Source: Croceibacter atlanticus HTCC2559 (GTDB lineage: Bacteria; Bacteroidota; Bacteroidia; Flavobacteriales; Flavobacteriaceae). From it: a stretch of DNA of 64,000 nucleotides. The translations under genes were made by a program, and so were the position numbers. The stretch is from positions 1,818,001-1,882,000 of the forward strand of contig NC_014230.1 of NCBI RefSeq assembly GCF_000196315.1, written 5' to 3'. Of this stretch, positions 37,581 to 47,236 are shown in pieces. Each line of letters begins with the position of its first letter. Positions within the stretch are counted from its first letter, which is position 1. The notes under the pieces were generated by a model that saw only the letters and a program-made list of their open reading frames with translations, had not been told where the DNA came from and did not search any database.

Positions 37581-39449
37581 ATGGAAAATAAAAAATTTGA
37601 CCTTAACTCATTAATCGGTTTTATATTAATTGGTGGTATTCTTATTTGGATGCTTTATAGAAATGCACCAACCGAAGAAGAACTTCAAGAAAAAGCAACT
37701 ACAGAGCAAGTTGAAAAAGCAAACGAGACTAATGAAGTTGCTACACCAACTACTGTTGACTCTACTCAGGTAGCCACTACAGAAACAGACTCTATAAAAC
37801 AAGCTAGGGCTAATGCACAATTAGGATCATTCGGTTATTCAAACCAATATGATAATGGCACAGTAACAACATTTGAAAATGACGTTTTGTTTTTAAAGGT
37901 TGCAAACAAAGGAGGTCAAATAGTTGAGGCTAAAATGAAGAATTTTAAAACCTACGACTCTATTCCTGTTCATCTTATAAAAGATAACAACGCATCTTTC
38001 AATATTAATTTTAAAACGTCTGACAACCGCACTTTAAATACTGAAAACTTAGCATTTGAGCCTACTTTATCTAAAAGTGGTGACAACCAAGTTTTAAGTA
38101 TGAAGCTTAAGGTTTCAAATTCTGAGTATCTAGAATACCGTTATGAGCTTAAGCCAGGTGAGTATATGTTAGATTTTTCTATAAACTCTAAAGGCTTAGA
38201 AAATGTATTAAATACATCTGAAGCTGCTGTGCTTAACTGGAAATTAAAAGGTTATAGGCACGCTAAGAGTATTTCATATGAAAACAGATATACAGAGGCT
38301 ATATATGAGTATGAAGATGGTAAAGATGATTACTTAGGACAGCAAGATTTTACAGATGATGAAGAGGAAGATGTTACTTATGTAGCATTTAAACAACACT
38401 TCTTTACTTCAATCTTACTTACGGATACGCCTTTTAAAACAGGTAAGTTTACGTCTAAAAATTTGGTTGAAGATGAAGATATAGATACAGTTTACACAAA
38501 GGAATTTACAGCACAGTTTCCATTAGAAACTAAAGGTGGTGAAATAGATTATAATATGAATTGGTACTACGGTCCTTCAGATTATAAAATCTTAAATGAT
38601 TATGATAGGAACCTTGATGAGGTTATTCCATTAGGTTGGGGAATTTTTGGATGGATAAACCGTTATGTATTTATACCATTCTTTGCATTTATTACAAGTT
38701 TTGGAGTTGTATCTTATGGTGTGGCAATTATAATTATGACAATTGTTGTAAGAATAGTGCTGTCTCCAGTTACTTATAAATCTTACTTGTCTCAAGCTAA
38801 GATGAAAGTTCTTAAGCCAGAAATAAATGAGCTTAATGAAAAGTATAAGGACAACCCAATGAAAAAGCAGCAAGAAACAATGAAGCTGTATAGTAAGGCA
38901 GGCGCAAGCCCAATGAGTGGTTGTTTACCGGCACTTATGCAATTGCCTGTATTCTATGCATTGTTTCAGTTTTTCCCAAGTGCATTTCAACTAAGGCAGA
39001 AAAGTTTCCTTTGGGCAGATGATTTGTCAAGTTATGATACTATTGCAGAGTTACCTTTTAGCATTCCATTTTATGGCGACCACGTGAGTTTGTTCCCAAT
39101 ATTAGCATCTGTCGCTATCTTCTTTTATATGACGATGACTACTGGGCAAACTATGCAGCAAAACTCTCAGCCAGGAATGCCTAACATGAAGTTTATCATG
39201 TACTTGTCGCCATTATTAATGTTGTTCTTCTTTAATAACTACGCGAGTGGTTTATCATTATATTACTTTATCTCTAACCTTATTACAATTGGTATTATGT
39301 TAGTTATTAAGAATGTAATTATAGATGAAGATAAGATTCACGCTAAGATAGAAGCAAACAAGAAGAAGCCTAAAAAACAAAACAGATTTTCTAAGAAAAT
39401 GCAGGAAATGATGGAACAGGCAGAAGCTCAGAAAAATGCAAAAAAATAG
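37581..39449 (+). CDS. yidC: membrane protein insertase YidC
   Basis: A 622-residue inner membrane protein. One N-terminal helix (about 9-25) is followed by an acidic Thr/Glu linker and a large periplasmic beta domain (about 80-355). The conserved insertase core follows (FGVVSYGVAIIIMTIVVRIV, KSYLSQAKMKVLKPEINELNEKYKDNPMKKQQETMKLY, SGCLPALMQLPVFYALFQFF), with a Lys-rich tail. It inserts membrane proteins alone or with Sec. The 3' end overlaps the next gene by 14 bases. Confidence 0.97.
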   Translation: MENKKFDLNSLIGFILIGGILIWMLYRNAPTEEELQEKATTEQVEKANETNEVATPTTVDSTQVATTETDSIKQARANAQLGSFGYSNQYDNGTVTTFENDVLFLKVANKGGQIVEAKMKNFKTYDSIPVHLIKDNNASFNINFKTSDNRTLNTENLAFEPTLSKSGDNQVLSMKLKVSNSEYLEYRYELKPGEYMLDFSINSKGLENVLNTSEAAVLNWKLKGYRHAKSISYENRYTEAIYEYEDGKDDYLGQQDFTDDEEEDVTYVAFKQHFFTSILLTDTPFKTGKFTSKNLVEDEDIDTVYTKEFTAQFPLETKGGEIDYNMNWYYGPSDYKILNDYDRNLDEVIPLGWGIFGWINRYVFIPFFAFITSFGVVSYGVAIIIMTIVVRIVLSPVTYKSYLSQAKMKVLKPEINELNEKYKDNPMKKQQETMKLYSKAGASPMSGCLPALMQLPVFYALFQFFPSAFQLRQKSFLWADDLSSYDTIAELPFSIPFYGDHVSLFPILASVAIFFYMTMTTGQTMQQNSQPGMPNMKFIMYLSPLLMLFFFNNYASGLSLYYFISNLITIGIMLVIKNVIIDEDKIHAKIEANKKKPKKQNRFSKKMQEMMEQAEAQKNAKK

Positions 39450-39687
39450 ACAACTAAAACTAATTTGGGATTTTAGAGGTCCAGATGCAGAGCCCATAGC
39501 TAAACATCATGAGATTCACCTCAAAGAATATTTTCAAATTGAGTCTAAAGAACATTTTGGCATAGGTGTTGAAAGCCTTTCAGAAATGCATAGTATAGCA
39601 TATGTAATAGTTTTAGAAACAGAAATGAAAACTGTTAGAGATGCATTAAAACCACATAGAGGTGTAGTACACGCTGTAAAAGATTAA
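39436..39687 (+). CDS. small conserved protein overlapping yidC
   Basis: An 83-residue soluble protein starting MQKNRQLKLIWDFRGPDAEP, with the conserved-looking stretch AKHHEIHLKEYF and a C-terminus rich in Val/His. Its ATG lies 14 bases inside the yidC 3' end in another frame, which suggests translational coupling. I believe relatives occur in flavobacteria, but I know of no function. Confidence 0.72.
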   Translation: MQKNRQLKLIWDFRGPDAEPIAKHHEIHLKEYFQIESKEHFGIGVESLSEMHSIAYVIVLETEMKTVRDALKPHRGVVHAVKD

Positions 39688-39716
39688 GACTAATGTGTTA
39701 GTTCTTATAGCTTTAT

Positions 39717-39724
39717 TACATTTG
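39717..39724 (+). promoter_or_regulatory. -7 element of the OmpH-family gene
   Basis: TACATTTG (TAnnTTTG) lies 15 bases upstream of the start codon at 39740. Confidence 0.5.
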
Positions 39725-39739
39725 TAAAAATTTAAATAT

Positions 39740-40276
39740 ATGATGAAGAATATTTTATTAGCAGCCTTTTTTATAGTTACAACTACTGTAAGTATGGCAC
39801 AATCTAAAGTTGGAACAGTAGATGTAGATTTTATCTTAACCAACATGACAGATGAGCTTAAAAAAGTTAATGACAGTCTTGCAAATTACGAGGCATCATT
39901 ATCTGCACAACTGCAAACTAAGATGACAGACTATGAAACTAAGTACAAAGCTTTTGATGCTGCTCAAGCAACGATGTCTGATGCTATGAAGCAAACTAAA
40001 AGCCAAGAAATTGCTAACGTAGAGAATGATATAATGCAGTTTAGAAAAAATGGTTCTCAATTGTTAAGTTTAAGAAGAGATCAACTTTTAGCGCCTTTGT
40101 ACCAACGTATAGGTAAAGCTTTAGATGCTGAAGCTAAAGCACAAAACTATTCTCAGGTTTTAAACATAGGTTCTGGAGCATTAGGCTATGCCGATCCAAA
40201 ATTTGATGTTACAGAAGCTGTAATGAAACGTATGGGAGTTACTATTAAACAACAGCAACCGCAAGGACAGAATTAA
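39740..40276 (+). CDS. OmpH/Skp-family periplasmic protein
   Basis: A 178-residue protein with signal peptide (about 1-20, ending SMAQ) and the Skp pattern: KVGTVDVDFILTNM, a central coiled coil (about 40-125) and FRKNGSQLLSLRRDQLLAPLYQRIGKAL. Skp-like chaperones hold outer-membrane proteins during passage through the periplasm. The C-terminus is Gln-rich. A strong terminator follows. Confidence 0.9.
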   Translation: MMKNILLAAFFIVTTTVSMAQSKVGTVDVDFILTNMTDELKKVNDSLANYEASLSAQLQTKMTDYETKYKAFDAAQATMSDAMKQTKSQEIANVENDIMQFRKNGSQLLSLRRDQLLAPLYQRIGKALDAEAKAQNYSQVLNIGSGALGYADPKFDVTEAVMKRMGVTIKQQQPQGQN

Positions 40277-40293
40277 AAGAGATAAATAAATTT

Positions 40294-40324
40294 AAAAACC
40301 CGTTCAATTTGAACGGGTTTTTTT
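40294..40324 (+). terminator. intrinsic terminator after the OmpH gene
   Basis: A near-perfect palindrome AAAAACCCGTTCAA/TTGAACGGGTTTTT centred at 40308 runs into seven T residues (40318-40324). Confidence 0.87.
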
Positions 40325-40411
40325 ATGGACTTATTTTAACTAAAAAAATAACCAAAAATGGGTATTACATAACTGTATTTAAGCAGCTAGTTTTGTTTAA
40401 AACCTAAAATT

Positions 40412-41272
40412 ATGAAATCAGTATTTAGAATTACACTTTATGTAGTCTTAGCAGTTTTAGCAATTTCTTGTTCCGATGATGAGAATCCTGCAGATAACTT
40501 CTTAGGAACGCAAGATGTTACTATAACAGTAAACGATCAAGCCTACGCGTTAAAAGGTGGTGCATATTATGATGAACAAGATGAATCAAATTGTGATATC
40601 AATGAAATTGTACATTTTGGGGACTCAAGCACTTTTCGATTTGGGTTAAACAATGGTGTAGGTATAGATGTTTTTAATTTCACCTTTGATACAGATTTTA
40701 ATTCTAATGGTGTAGCGGTAGGCCAAATTGTAACAAATCCTTATTTCTTTTCATTTGCAATGCGTTTTGAGAATCAAGTGAGCTTTTACAGAGGCGCTGT
40801 AATTAATGGACAAGATGCTTATTTTGGTAATGGTTCTTCAAATGAAGTAGTTGTTAGTATTCAGAATATATCTATGGTGGTTAATGAGCGAGTTTCTAAT
40901 GGTCGTGAGCAAGTAATAGATGGTGTGCGCCAAGATTATCCTTTAGAAAAAGTAAGTGGCGCACTTAATTTTTCATTTACAGATGAAAGCGGTAATAGTC
41001 AGGATGTGTCTATGGATTTTAACTTAGAAGGTGAAAATATCGTTATAGAACCAGATGAGTTTATTAGCTCTGATACAAGTGATGATGATGGTAATGGTGG
41101 TGGCAGTGGAACAGATTGCGGTAATCTTGAATACAATGGACCAACAGAAGGTCAAATCGCACAATTTTGTCAAACAGCACAATTAGCGCAGTGTACTGGT
41201 AATACAACAGAGTATAACCTTTTATGTGATATCATTGCAGATTATGAGGCAACTTGTCCATATTGTAATTAA
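40412..41272 (+). CDS. exported lipoprotein of unknown function with Cys-rich C-terminus
   Basis: A 286-residue protein. A lipoprotein signal ends at C20 (LAISCSDDEN). The body is beta-rich with few features, and an Asp/Gly-rich linker (TSDDDGNGGGSGTD) leads to a 55-residue tail with six cysteines (DCGNLEY, QFCQ, AQCT, LLCD, ATCPYCN). The tail could be disulfide-bonded or bind a metal. No family is recognised. It is single-gene, bounded by terminators on both sides. Confidence 0.75.
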   Translation: MKSVFRITLYVVLAVLAISCSDDENPADNFLGTQDVTITVNDQAYALKGGAYYDEQDESNCDINEIVHFGDSSTFRFGLNNGVGIDVFNFTFDTDFNSNGVAVGQIVTNPYFFSFAMRFENQVSFYRGAVINGQDAYFGNGSSNEVVVSIQNISMVVNERVSNGREQVIDGVRQDYPLEKVSGALNFSFTDESGNSQDVSMDFNLEGENIVIEPDEFISSDTSDDDGNGGGSGTDCGNLEYNGPTEGQIAQFCQTAQLAQCTGNTTEYNLLCDIIADYEATCPYCN

Positions 41273-41314
41273 ATAGATAGTATCTAATTTAGTTTGTTAA
41301 TAGTTAACAAATAC

Positions 41315-41347
41315 AAAGCCCAATCATAACTATAATGATTGGGCTTT
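41315..41347. terminator. bidirectional hairpin between convergent genes
   Basis: A 13-bp stem AAAGCCCAATCAT (41315-41327) pairs with ATGATTGGGCTTT (41335-41347) with a 7-base loop. It lies between the lipoprotein gene and guaB and could serve both. The T runs are short. Confidence 0.7.
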
Positions 41348-41372
41348 ATATATTAAATACTTTAAAATTTTT

Positions 41373-42845
41373 TTATCTACTATAATTAGGAGACTCTTTA
41401 GTAATAGTAACATCGTGAGGATGACTCTCATTAATTCCTGAAGACGTAATTTTTACAAAACGTCCGTTCTCTTTTAAGGTATCTACATCCTTAGCACCAC
41501 AATAACCCATACCAGCTCGCAAACCACCAATAAATTGATGTATGCTTTCATAAAGTTCACCTTTATAAGGTACACGTCCTACAATTCCTTCTGGTACAAG
41601 TTTCTTGATGTCATCTTCAACATCTTGAAAGTAACGATCCTTAGAACCTTGTTTCATAGCTTCTACAGAACCCATACCACGATATGATTTAAACTTTCTT
41701 CCTTCGTAAATAATAGTTTCGCCAGGAGATTCTTTTGTACCTGCCAACAAACTACCTAACATTACAGTATCTGCACCTGCGGCAATAGCTTTAGGGATAT
41801 CTCCAGTATATCTTATACCGCCATCTGCAATAACAGGAACGCCAGAGCCTTTAATAGCAGCAGCTACTTCTAATACCGCAGAAAATTGAGGAAATCCTAC
41901 GCCTGCAACCACACGTGTTGTACATATAGAACCTGGACCAATACCTACTTTTACAGCATCTGCACCAGCTTCAACTAAATATTTAGCAGCTTCTCCAGTA
42001 GCAATGTTACCTACAACTACTTCTAATTTTGGAAATTTCTTTTTTACATCTTTTAATACAGCAACAACACCTTTAGTGTGACCATGTGCAGTATCTATAA
42101 TCACAGCATCTACACCAGCATTTACTAATGCTTCTGCACGCTCAACTGCATCTCCGGTTACGCCAATCGCTGCAGCAACACGCAAACGGCCATATTCATC
42201 TTTATTAGCAATTGGCTTTTGAGAAAGTTTAGTAATATCTCTAAATGTAATTAAGCCAACTAATTTATCTTCAACACTAACTACGGGTAACTTTTCAATT
42301 TTGTGCTGTTGTAAAATATCTTCAGCGTCTTCTAAAGAGGTACCTTCAGATACAGTGACAAGATTTTCTGAAGTCATTACTTCACTTATCGAGCGACTGT
42401 AATTTTTTTCAAACCTAAGATCACGATTGGTTACTATTCCTAATAATTTACCATTATCATCTACGATAGGAATACCGCCAATACTAAATTCTTTCATACT
42501 AGCTTGAGCGTCTGCAACTGTAGCAGTGATAGGCAGTGTTACAGGATCTATGATCATACCACTTTCTGCACGCTTAACTTTACGTACTTTAAGCGCCTGC
42601 TTTTTAATGCTCATATTTTTATGAAGTACACCAATACCACCTTCACGAGCCATGGCAATAGCCATTCTACTTTCTGTAACAGTATCCATAGCAGCAGATA
42701 CAATAGGTACATTAATAGTTATGTTGCGCGTAAATTTAGATTTTATACTGACTTCTCTAGGAAGTACTTCAGAAAAGGCTGGAACAAGAAGGACATCATC
42801 ATAAGTTAATCCTTCTCCTAATATTTTGTTTTCGTGTGCAGTCAT
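41373..42845 (-). CDS. guaB: inosine-5'-monophosphate dehydrogenase
   Basis: A 490-residue barrel enzyme with an inserted pair of CBS domains (about 95-205). Motifs are [20 protein letters not shown] at the N-terminus, the catalytic loop GPGSICTTR (C308), [19 protein letters not shown] and [20 protein letters not shown]. It oxidises IMP to XMP, the committed step to GMP. The promoter box is 54 bases upstream. Confidence 0.97.
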   Translation of the reverse strand: MTAHENKILGEGLTYDDVLLVPAFSEVLPREVSIKSKFTRNITINVPIVSAAMDTVTESRMAIAMAREGGIGVLHKNMSIKKQALKVRKVKRAESGMIIDPVTLPITATVADAQASMKEFSIGGIPIVDDNGKLLGIVTNRDLRFEKNYSRSISEVMTSENLVTVSEGTSLEDAEDILQQHKIEKLPVVSVEDKLVGLITFRDITKLSQKPIANKDEYGRLRVAAAIGVTGDAVERAEALVNAGVDAVIIDTAHGHTKGVVAVLKDVKKKFPKLEVVVGNIATGEAAKYLVEAGADAVKVGIGPGSICTTRVVAGVGFPQFSAVLEVAAAIKGSGVPVIADGGIRYTGDIPKAIAAGADTVMLGSLLAGTKESPGETIIYEGRKFKSYRGMGSVEAMKQGSKDRYFQDVEDDIKKLVPEGIVGRVPYKGELYESIHQFIGGLRAGMGYCGAKDVDTLKENGRFVKITSSGINESHPHDVTITKESPNYSR

Positions 42846-42898
42846 AGCAATTAAATTGGCTTCTGAAGTATAGAAGTGAGTTCGTGTTTAATTGCGTG

Positions 42899-42906
42899 CA
42901 AAGATA
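42899..42906 (-). promoter_or_regulatory. -7 element of guaB
   Basis: The minus strand reads TATCTTTG (TAnnTTTG), giving a leader of roughly 45 bases before the guaB start. Confidence 0.5.
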
Positions 42907-43043
42907 ACGATTAAATTCCTCAAATACGTTGTAAAACATAAATTTACAAGCATTTAATATTAGTAACATTTAGGTATCCTAATCGTATTATTTAAATTGA
43001 ATCTTAATGATAATATTAATAATTTAGTTAAAAAATAATAATT

Positions 43044-43289
43044 ATGGCAATTAGATTAGCAAATAACTGTATAAACTGTGACCATTATGTAGATGGTGGC
43101 ATTTGTGCAATACATAAAGTAATGGTTTCAGGAAAACACACTTGTGATAGTTTTGATATGAAGCTAAGTCTTAAAAATGATAGAAACTGTTTAAGTTGTG
43201 CACGTTTTGAAACTGAACATTGTGCTCATCCAGATCACGCATCTGCAGGTATGTTATGCGCGTCTTGGGCACCACAAGCTGAAGCATAA
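43044..43289 (+). CDS. small protein with a duplicated Cys/His metal-site motif
   Basis: An 81-residue soluble protein made of two similar halves. The first has C9-x2-C12, C21-x2-H24 and C34-x2-F37. The second has C49-x2-C52, C60-x-H62 and C72-x2-W75. This spacing (C-x2-C-x7/8-C-x11/12-C-x2-aromatic) suits two metal centres, either zinc-ribbon-like or HiPIP-like iron-sulfur. No family name is recognised. It is a single gene, divergent from guaB, with its own terminator. Confidence 0.78.
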   Translation: MAIRLANNCINCDHYVDGGICAIHKVMVSGKHTCDSFDMKLSLKNDRNCLSCARFETEHCAHPDHASAGMLCASWAPQAEA

Positions 43290-43311
43290 TCTTAACAGAT
43301 TTAATAAATGC

Positions 43312-43347
43312 ATCCTGATAAGCTTTACGGTTTATCAGGATTTTAAT
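43312..43347 (+). terminator. terminator after the Cys-rich small gene
   Basis: The stem ATCCTGATAA (43312-43321) pairs with TTATCAGGAT (43332-43341), with a 10-base loop, followed by TTTTAATTT. It also lies 7-36 bases beyond the stop of the converging TonB-receptor gene. Confidence 0.7.
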
Positions 43348-45888
43348 TTATAGCTTTATTTGAAGTGTACCATAATAGGTAAGAGGTTGGCTAGGAATTA
43401 TTCCTGGTCCAGGATAACCGGTTGCACGTCTTACAAAATAGCTGTTGTCTAATAGGTTATTAATACCAGTTTCAAACTTAAAACGTTTATAAGTATAAGA
43501 CACAGATAAGTCTAAGATGTCATACGCTGGAATTTCACCAACAATACCACTTTGGCTTTCTAAATCTCTAGGTGAGTTTGTAGCATCTGTAAATTGCTCA
43601 CTTAAATACGTATATTGTAAACTGCCTAAAAAGTTTTTGTATCCAAATCTTAATCCTGTTTTTAAGTTAACATCGGGTATAAACTCTACGTTGTTACCCT
43701 CAACGTTATTTTCTTGAGACGATGTGTACTCTGAGTCTGTTAAAGATAAATTAGTAAATGCACTAAGTCTAAAATCTTTGTTTTCAGAAAACGTGTCCCA
43801 AATGTTCCAATCTGCAAAACCTTCAAAACCATAGGTAATAGCATCACCTATATTACCTCTAAATCGTTCTTCTTCAATATCACTTACTTCTCTTAAGATT
43901 ACTCCTAAACGGTCTTGATAGCTTAAGAAAAATCCGCCAACATCATAATTAATATATTTTCCTAAACGTCCTCTTGCACCAAAATCAATAGTATAGCCTT
44001 CTTCATCGCTTATGTTAGGATCTACTGTTAAAGATGGATTAGTTATACGAATATCATTAAAGGTTACAGATCTGTAGTTTTGACTTACATTACCGTATAA
44101 CTCAATAGATGTATAAGGTTTGTAACTAAAACCAATACCTAGGAGTACAAAGTTGCGTTCAAAATCACGATTGTCAGGCACATCTTCATTTAAGATTGGG
44201 TTGCCAGCTATATCAAAGTTAATACGTTTAAATTCTCCTTGACTTTCAGTTTTTATATATTCAAATCTAAATCCAGGAGTTACAGAAAACTTATCTGTAA
44301 CATTAAAGATATTCTCTCCAAAGAAGGCTAGATTAAGATTTGGAAATTCAAAATCAGATTGGCGTGCATAGTTGGGATAGTCTTCTGTGGCAAACTCAAA
44401 GTTGGCATCTGTACCATTTGTACCAGGTCCTTGGCGTTCGTTATTGTTAGATTGGTAATACTTGCCGCCTAAAAGCAGGACATTATCATCTCCAAATAAC
44501 TCATAATTGGTAAGCACTCTAGCTTCTGCACCCCAATTTCTAAAATTGCCTTCAATTAATTCTCTCGGCGCATCTAGGTCGTCTTCTTGAGAAACTCTAT
44601 TCTCTCGAAATCCAACAGATTTTCTATGCGCATCTAAATGAAATAAACTTAAACTAAAATCAGTTTTTTCTGAAAATTTATGATCTAATCTAAGGTTATA
44701 AAGTTTCCAATCTACTTCAAAGAAGTTTCTTGTACGGTTACTAAATGTAGGGTCTTCTTCAAACTGCTCATCTGTAAGACCGCCAGGTTGTTGCGCTAAG
44801 TAATATAAATAAGACCCTTCAAACGTTAATTTAGTTTTTTCTGAAAGTTGATACCCTAAATGAGCATGACCATTATAAGACTCAAAATTAGAGTTTGGCC
44901 TAAAGTCATCTCCTTTTTTGTAGTTAATGTAAGAGTAATACTCAAAGTCTTTTACGGTGCCGCTTACACTATTAAAAGTTGTAAACAGGTTGTAACTTCC
45001 TAATGTGTTTCTAGTAATAAACTGGAAAGGCTTTTTAGATGGTTTTTTTAGTTTAAAGTTAATAAGCCCACCAAACTGAGTACCGTATTGTAAAGATGCG
45101 GCACCTCTCACAACTTCAATAGTTTCTAAAGCTTCGGCTGGTGGTGTGTAATAACTTTCTGGATATCCTAAAACATCTGCAGAAATATCATACCCATTTT
45201 GGCGCGTATTAAAATTTGCAGTTCTATTAGGATTTAAGCCTCTACCACCAATATTTAACTGTAAACCTGCATCATTATTCTCATAAATATTAAGGCCTAC
45301 AATTTGAGAGTATAATTGGCGTGCATTATTGGTTGCTGTGTTCATCGAGATATTATCTACAATAACAACTTCAGACTTTTTTCCTGCATAAATAGCTGTG
45401 CCTTCAACAGGTTTTAATTGTCTTAGTGCAAAAATACGTTCTTTACGTTGTGTGATAATTACCTCTGTAAGCTGATCTCCTAATTGTTTTAAGGTATATG
45501 TTTTCTGAAGGTTATCTGTAAGTTGAATTGTCTCTTCGTATAAATCATACTCATAGGTAAATATGGTTATGCTATATGTGCCTTCATCCAGATTTTGAAA
45601 GCTGAAGTTTCCCTCATTATCTGTAGTTGTTGAAATGCCTAGTGTTGTAATATAAACTTCAGCCTCTGCAATAGGTAAGTTTCTGTCTTCTGAATTTACT
45701 TGGCCAGAAAAGGTGTATTGAGAAAATGAAACAGTAGAAAGTAAAACTGAAAACAAAATAGTTAGAGAGAATGACTTGAAATTTTTAAGTTCATTAACCT
45801 CTAAATCTTTAGTGTGGTTTAGGATGCTTTTTATTAAACTGATGCTTTTGCTTTTAACTCTCAAAATATTATAATCCTTTAATATCAT
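43348..45888 (-). CDS. TonB-dependent outer membrane receptor (probable iron/siderophore uptake)
   Basis: An 846-residue protein. The signal region (hydrophobic stretch about 42-56, ending VSFSQ) is followed by a carboxypeptidase-regulatory-like domain (about 59-135: YTFSGQVNSEDRNLPIAEAEV). A TonB plug (about 150-290: VVIVDNISMNTATNN, NIGGRGLNPNRTANF, IEVVRGAASLQYGTQFGGLINF) and a large beta-barrel ending in an aromatic-rich strand complete it. The plug style resembles FecA-type ferric citrate receptors. The start lies 20 bases inside the HTTM gene and gives an unusually long N-terminal tail before the signal helix, so the true start may be later. Confidence 0.9.
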   Translation of the reverse strand: MILKDYNILRVKSKSISLIKSILNHTKDLEVNELKNFKSFSLTILFSVLLSTVSFSQYTFSGQVNSEDRNLPIAEAEVYITTLGISTTTDNEGNFSFQNLDEGTYSITIFTYEYDLYEETIQLTDNLQKTYTLKQLGDQLTEVIITQRKERIFALRQLKPVEGTAIYAGKKSEVVIVDNISMNTATNNARQLYSQIVGLNIYENNDAGLQLNIGGRGLNPNRTANFNTRQNGYDISADVLGYPESYYTPPAEALETIEVVRGAASLQYGTQFGGLINFKLKKPSKKPFQFITRNTLGSYNLFTTFNSVSGTVKDFEYYSYINYKKGDDFRPNSNFESYNGHAHLGYQLSEKTKLTFEGSYLYYLAQQPGGLTDEQFEEDPTFSNRTRNFFEVDWKLYNLRLDHKFSEKTDFSLSLFHLDAHRKSVGFRENRVSQEDDLDAPRELIEGNFRNWGAEARVLTNYELFGDDNVLLLGGKYYQSNNNERQGPGTNGTDANFEFATEDYPNYARQSDFEFPNLNLAFFGENIFNVTDKFSVTPGFRFEYIKTESQGEFKRINFDIAGNPILNEDVPDNRDFERNFVLLGIGFSYKPYTSIELYGNVSQNYRSVTFNDIRITNPSLTVDPNISDEEGYTIDFGARGRLGKYINYDVGGFFLSYQDRLGVILREVSDIEEERFRGNIGDAITYGFEGFADWNIWDTFSENKDFRLSAFTNLSLTDSEYTSSQENNVEGNNVEFIPDVNLKTGLRFGYKNFLGSLQYTYLSEQFTDATNSPRDLESQSGIVGEIPAYDILDLSVSYTYKRFKFETGINNLLDNSYFVRRATGYPGPGIIPSQPLTYYGTLQIKL

Positions 45889-47233
45889 CTTTAAAATCTA
45901 AAATCCAAGTTTTGTGATTAAAATTATCACGTTGTTGTAATAAATCGACCTTTGGGTTTATGTAGGGTTGGCTTCTTCTGCCGTTTAATGCAACATAGCT
46001 CTCTACAAACACCTGTATGTTTTGATGGCCTTGAGATTTAAAATGACGTCCTAAAAATTGCGCATACTCCAAAATAAAATCAGGTTGTGTGCTCATTTGT
46101 TTTTCTTGTAATGGACTCAAAAAATCACTGTTATCCACGTAAAATTGTTTGCCGGTTTCTGCATTAACTACTTTAAACTGAGCATAGCCAGCTTTTTCCA
46201 TTAGCATAACACGCCAAGAAAAACGATAGCCTTCTTCTGTCCAAAACAACTCTCCAGGATATGCTAAATAACGCCACGGCAAAAGTAATTGAATAACAAG
46301 GAATACGCCCACTAAACCTTTGTTAAAGCTTCCTTTATATTTATTAGGGGATTTAGCTTCTTCAACATTAAGACTAGAGGTCTCTATTTTAAAAAGTTTA
46401 GAAATTACTGCTAATATTTTATGGTGTACACCCGAATCAAAAAAGATAAGTGCGCTAACTATCATAATATATGGAAACATACCTATAGGAAACAGTACTC
46501 TAGTAAGTACGTGAAATACAACAACTAATATAAATGCTAAAAATCTAGTTCGTCTCCACAGTAATAAGAAAGGAATTGCCAAATCATATAACGCGCCACT
46601 CCAGCTAAAGGCATAATGCATCCATTCCTGTTGCATTAAATTTCCTAAAAGTGGTAAATCATATTTAGAAGGAAGCCAAATTTTTAAAGGCATAGCTTTT
46701 ACCAACCAATCTGAATTTAATTTAGCTAAACCTGCATAAAAGTATACTATAAATAGTAGTGCCTTAATCGCATCAACTGTCCAATTTGGGACTTGATTAA
46801 GTTTTAATTTGGGGTTGTATTTGGTATCTAAAGAAAAATACCTGTTAGCTGGTAGCCATATCATTAAAAAGCTTAGGCAACTTATAAAGTAGTAATGGTT
46901 TAAGTAAGTGCTTTTATCCATAAGCTCAATATAGGTGAAGCTTAAGAAGAACGTTATAATGGCAATTCTGTACTTTAAGCCAAGTGCCACAAACAAAGCA
47001 GCCAAGCCACAAATTGCAAATAGGAGGTAAGTGTAAGACCCTAAAGGTTTAACCCAGCTAAATCCAAAATAGGAGAAGAAGAACTGTGGCTCAATATATA
47101 ATTTATAAATCCAGCCATTAGCCCAAAATCTAATAATACTAGCCAACATCATTACCCCAAAAAAAATACGAAAGACCGCTAATGGTGCGGTCTCAGTATT
47201 TTTATTTAGATATGTTGTAATGTTGTTTAGCAT
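45869..47233 (-). CDS. HTTM-domain membrane protein (vitamin K-dependent carboxylase-like)
   Basis: A 454-residue protein with an N-terminal membrane domain of many helices (about 15-265) and a soluble C-terminal part (about 320-454). MDKSTYLNHYY at 105-115 carries K107, the position equivalent to the catalytic lysine region of gamma-glutamyl carboxylase. Bacterial HTTM proteins have unknown substrates. It is packed between the imelysin gene (3-base gap) and the TonB receptor (20-base overlap), so it very likely works with them. Confidence 0.88.
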   Translation of the reverse strand: MLNNITTYLNKNTETAPLAVFRIFFGVMMLASIIRFWANGWIYKLYIEPQFFFSYFGFSWVKPLGSYTYLLFAICGLAALFVALGLKYRIAIITFFLSFTYIELMDKSTYLNHYYFISCLSFLMIWLPANRYFSLDTKYNPKLKLNQVPNWTVDAIKALLFIVYFYAGLAKLNSDWLVKAMPLKIWLPSKYDLPLLGNLMQQEWMHYAFSWSGALYDLAIPFLLLWRRTRFLAFILVVVFHVLTRVLFPIGMFPYIMIVSALIFFDSGVHHKILAVISKLFKIETSSLNVEEAKSPNKYKGSFNKGLVGVFLVIQLLLPWRYLAYPGELFWTEEGYRFSWRVMLMEKAGYAQFKVVNAETGKQFYVDNSDFLSPLQEKQMSTQPDFILEYAQFLGRHFKSQGHQNIQVFVESYVALNGRRSQPYINPKVDLLQQRDNFNHKTWILDFKDDIKGL

Positions 47234-47236
47234 TTA

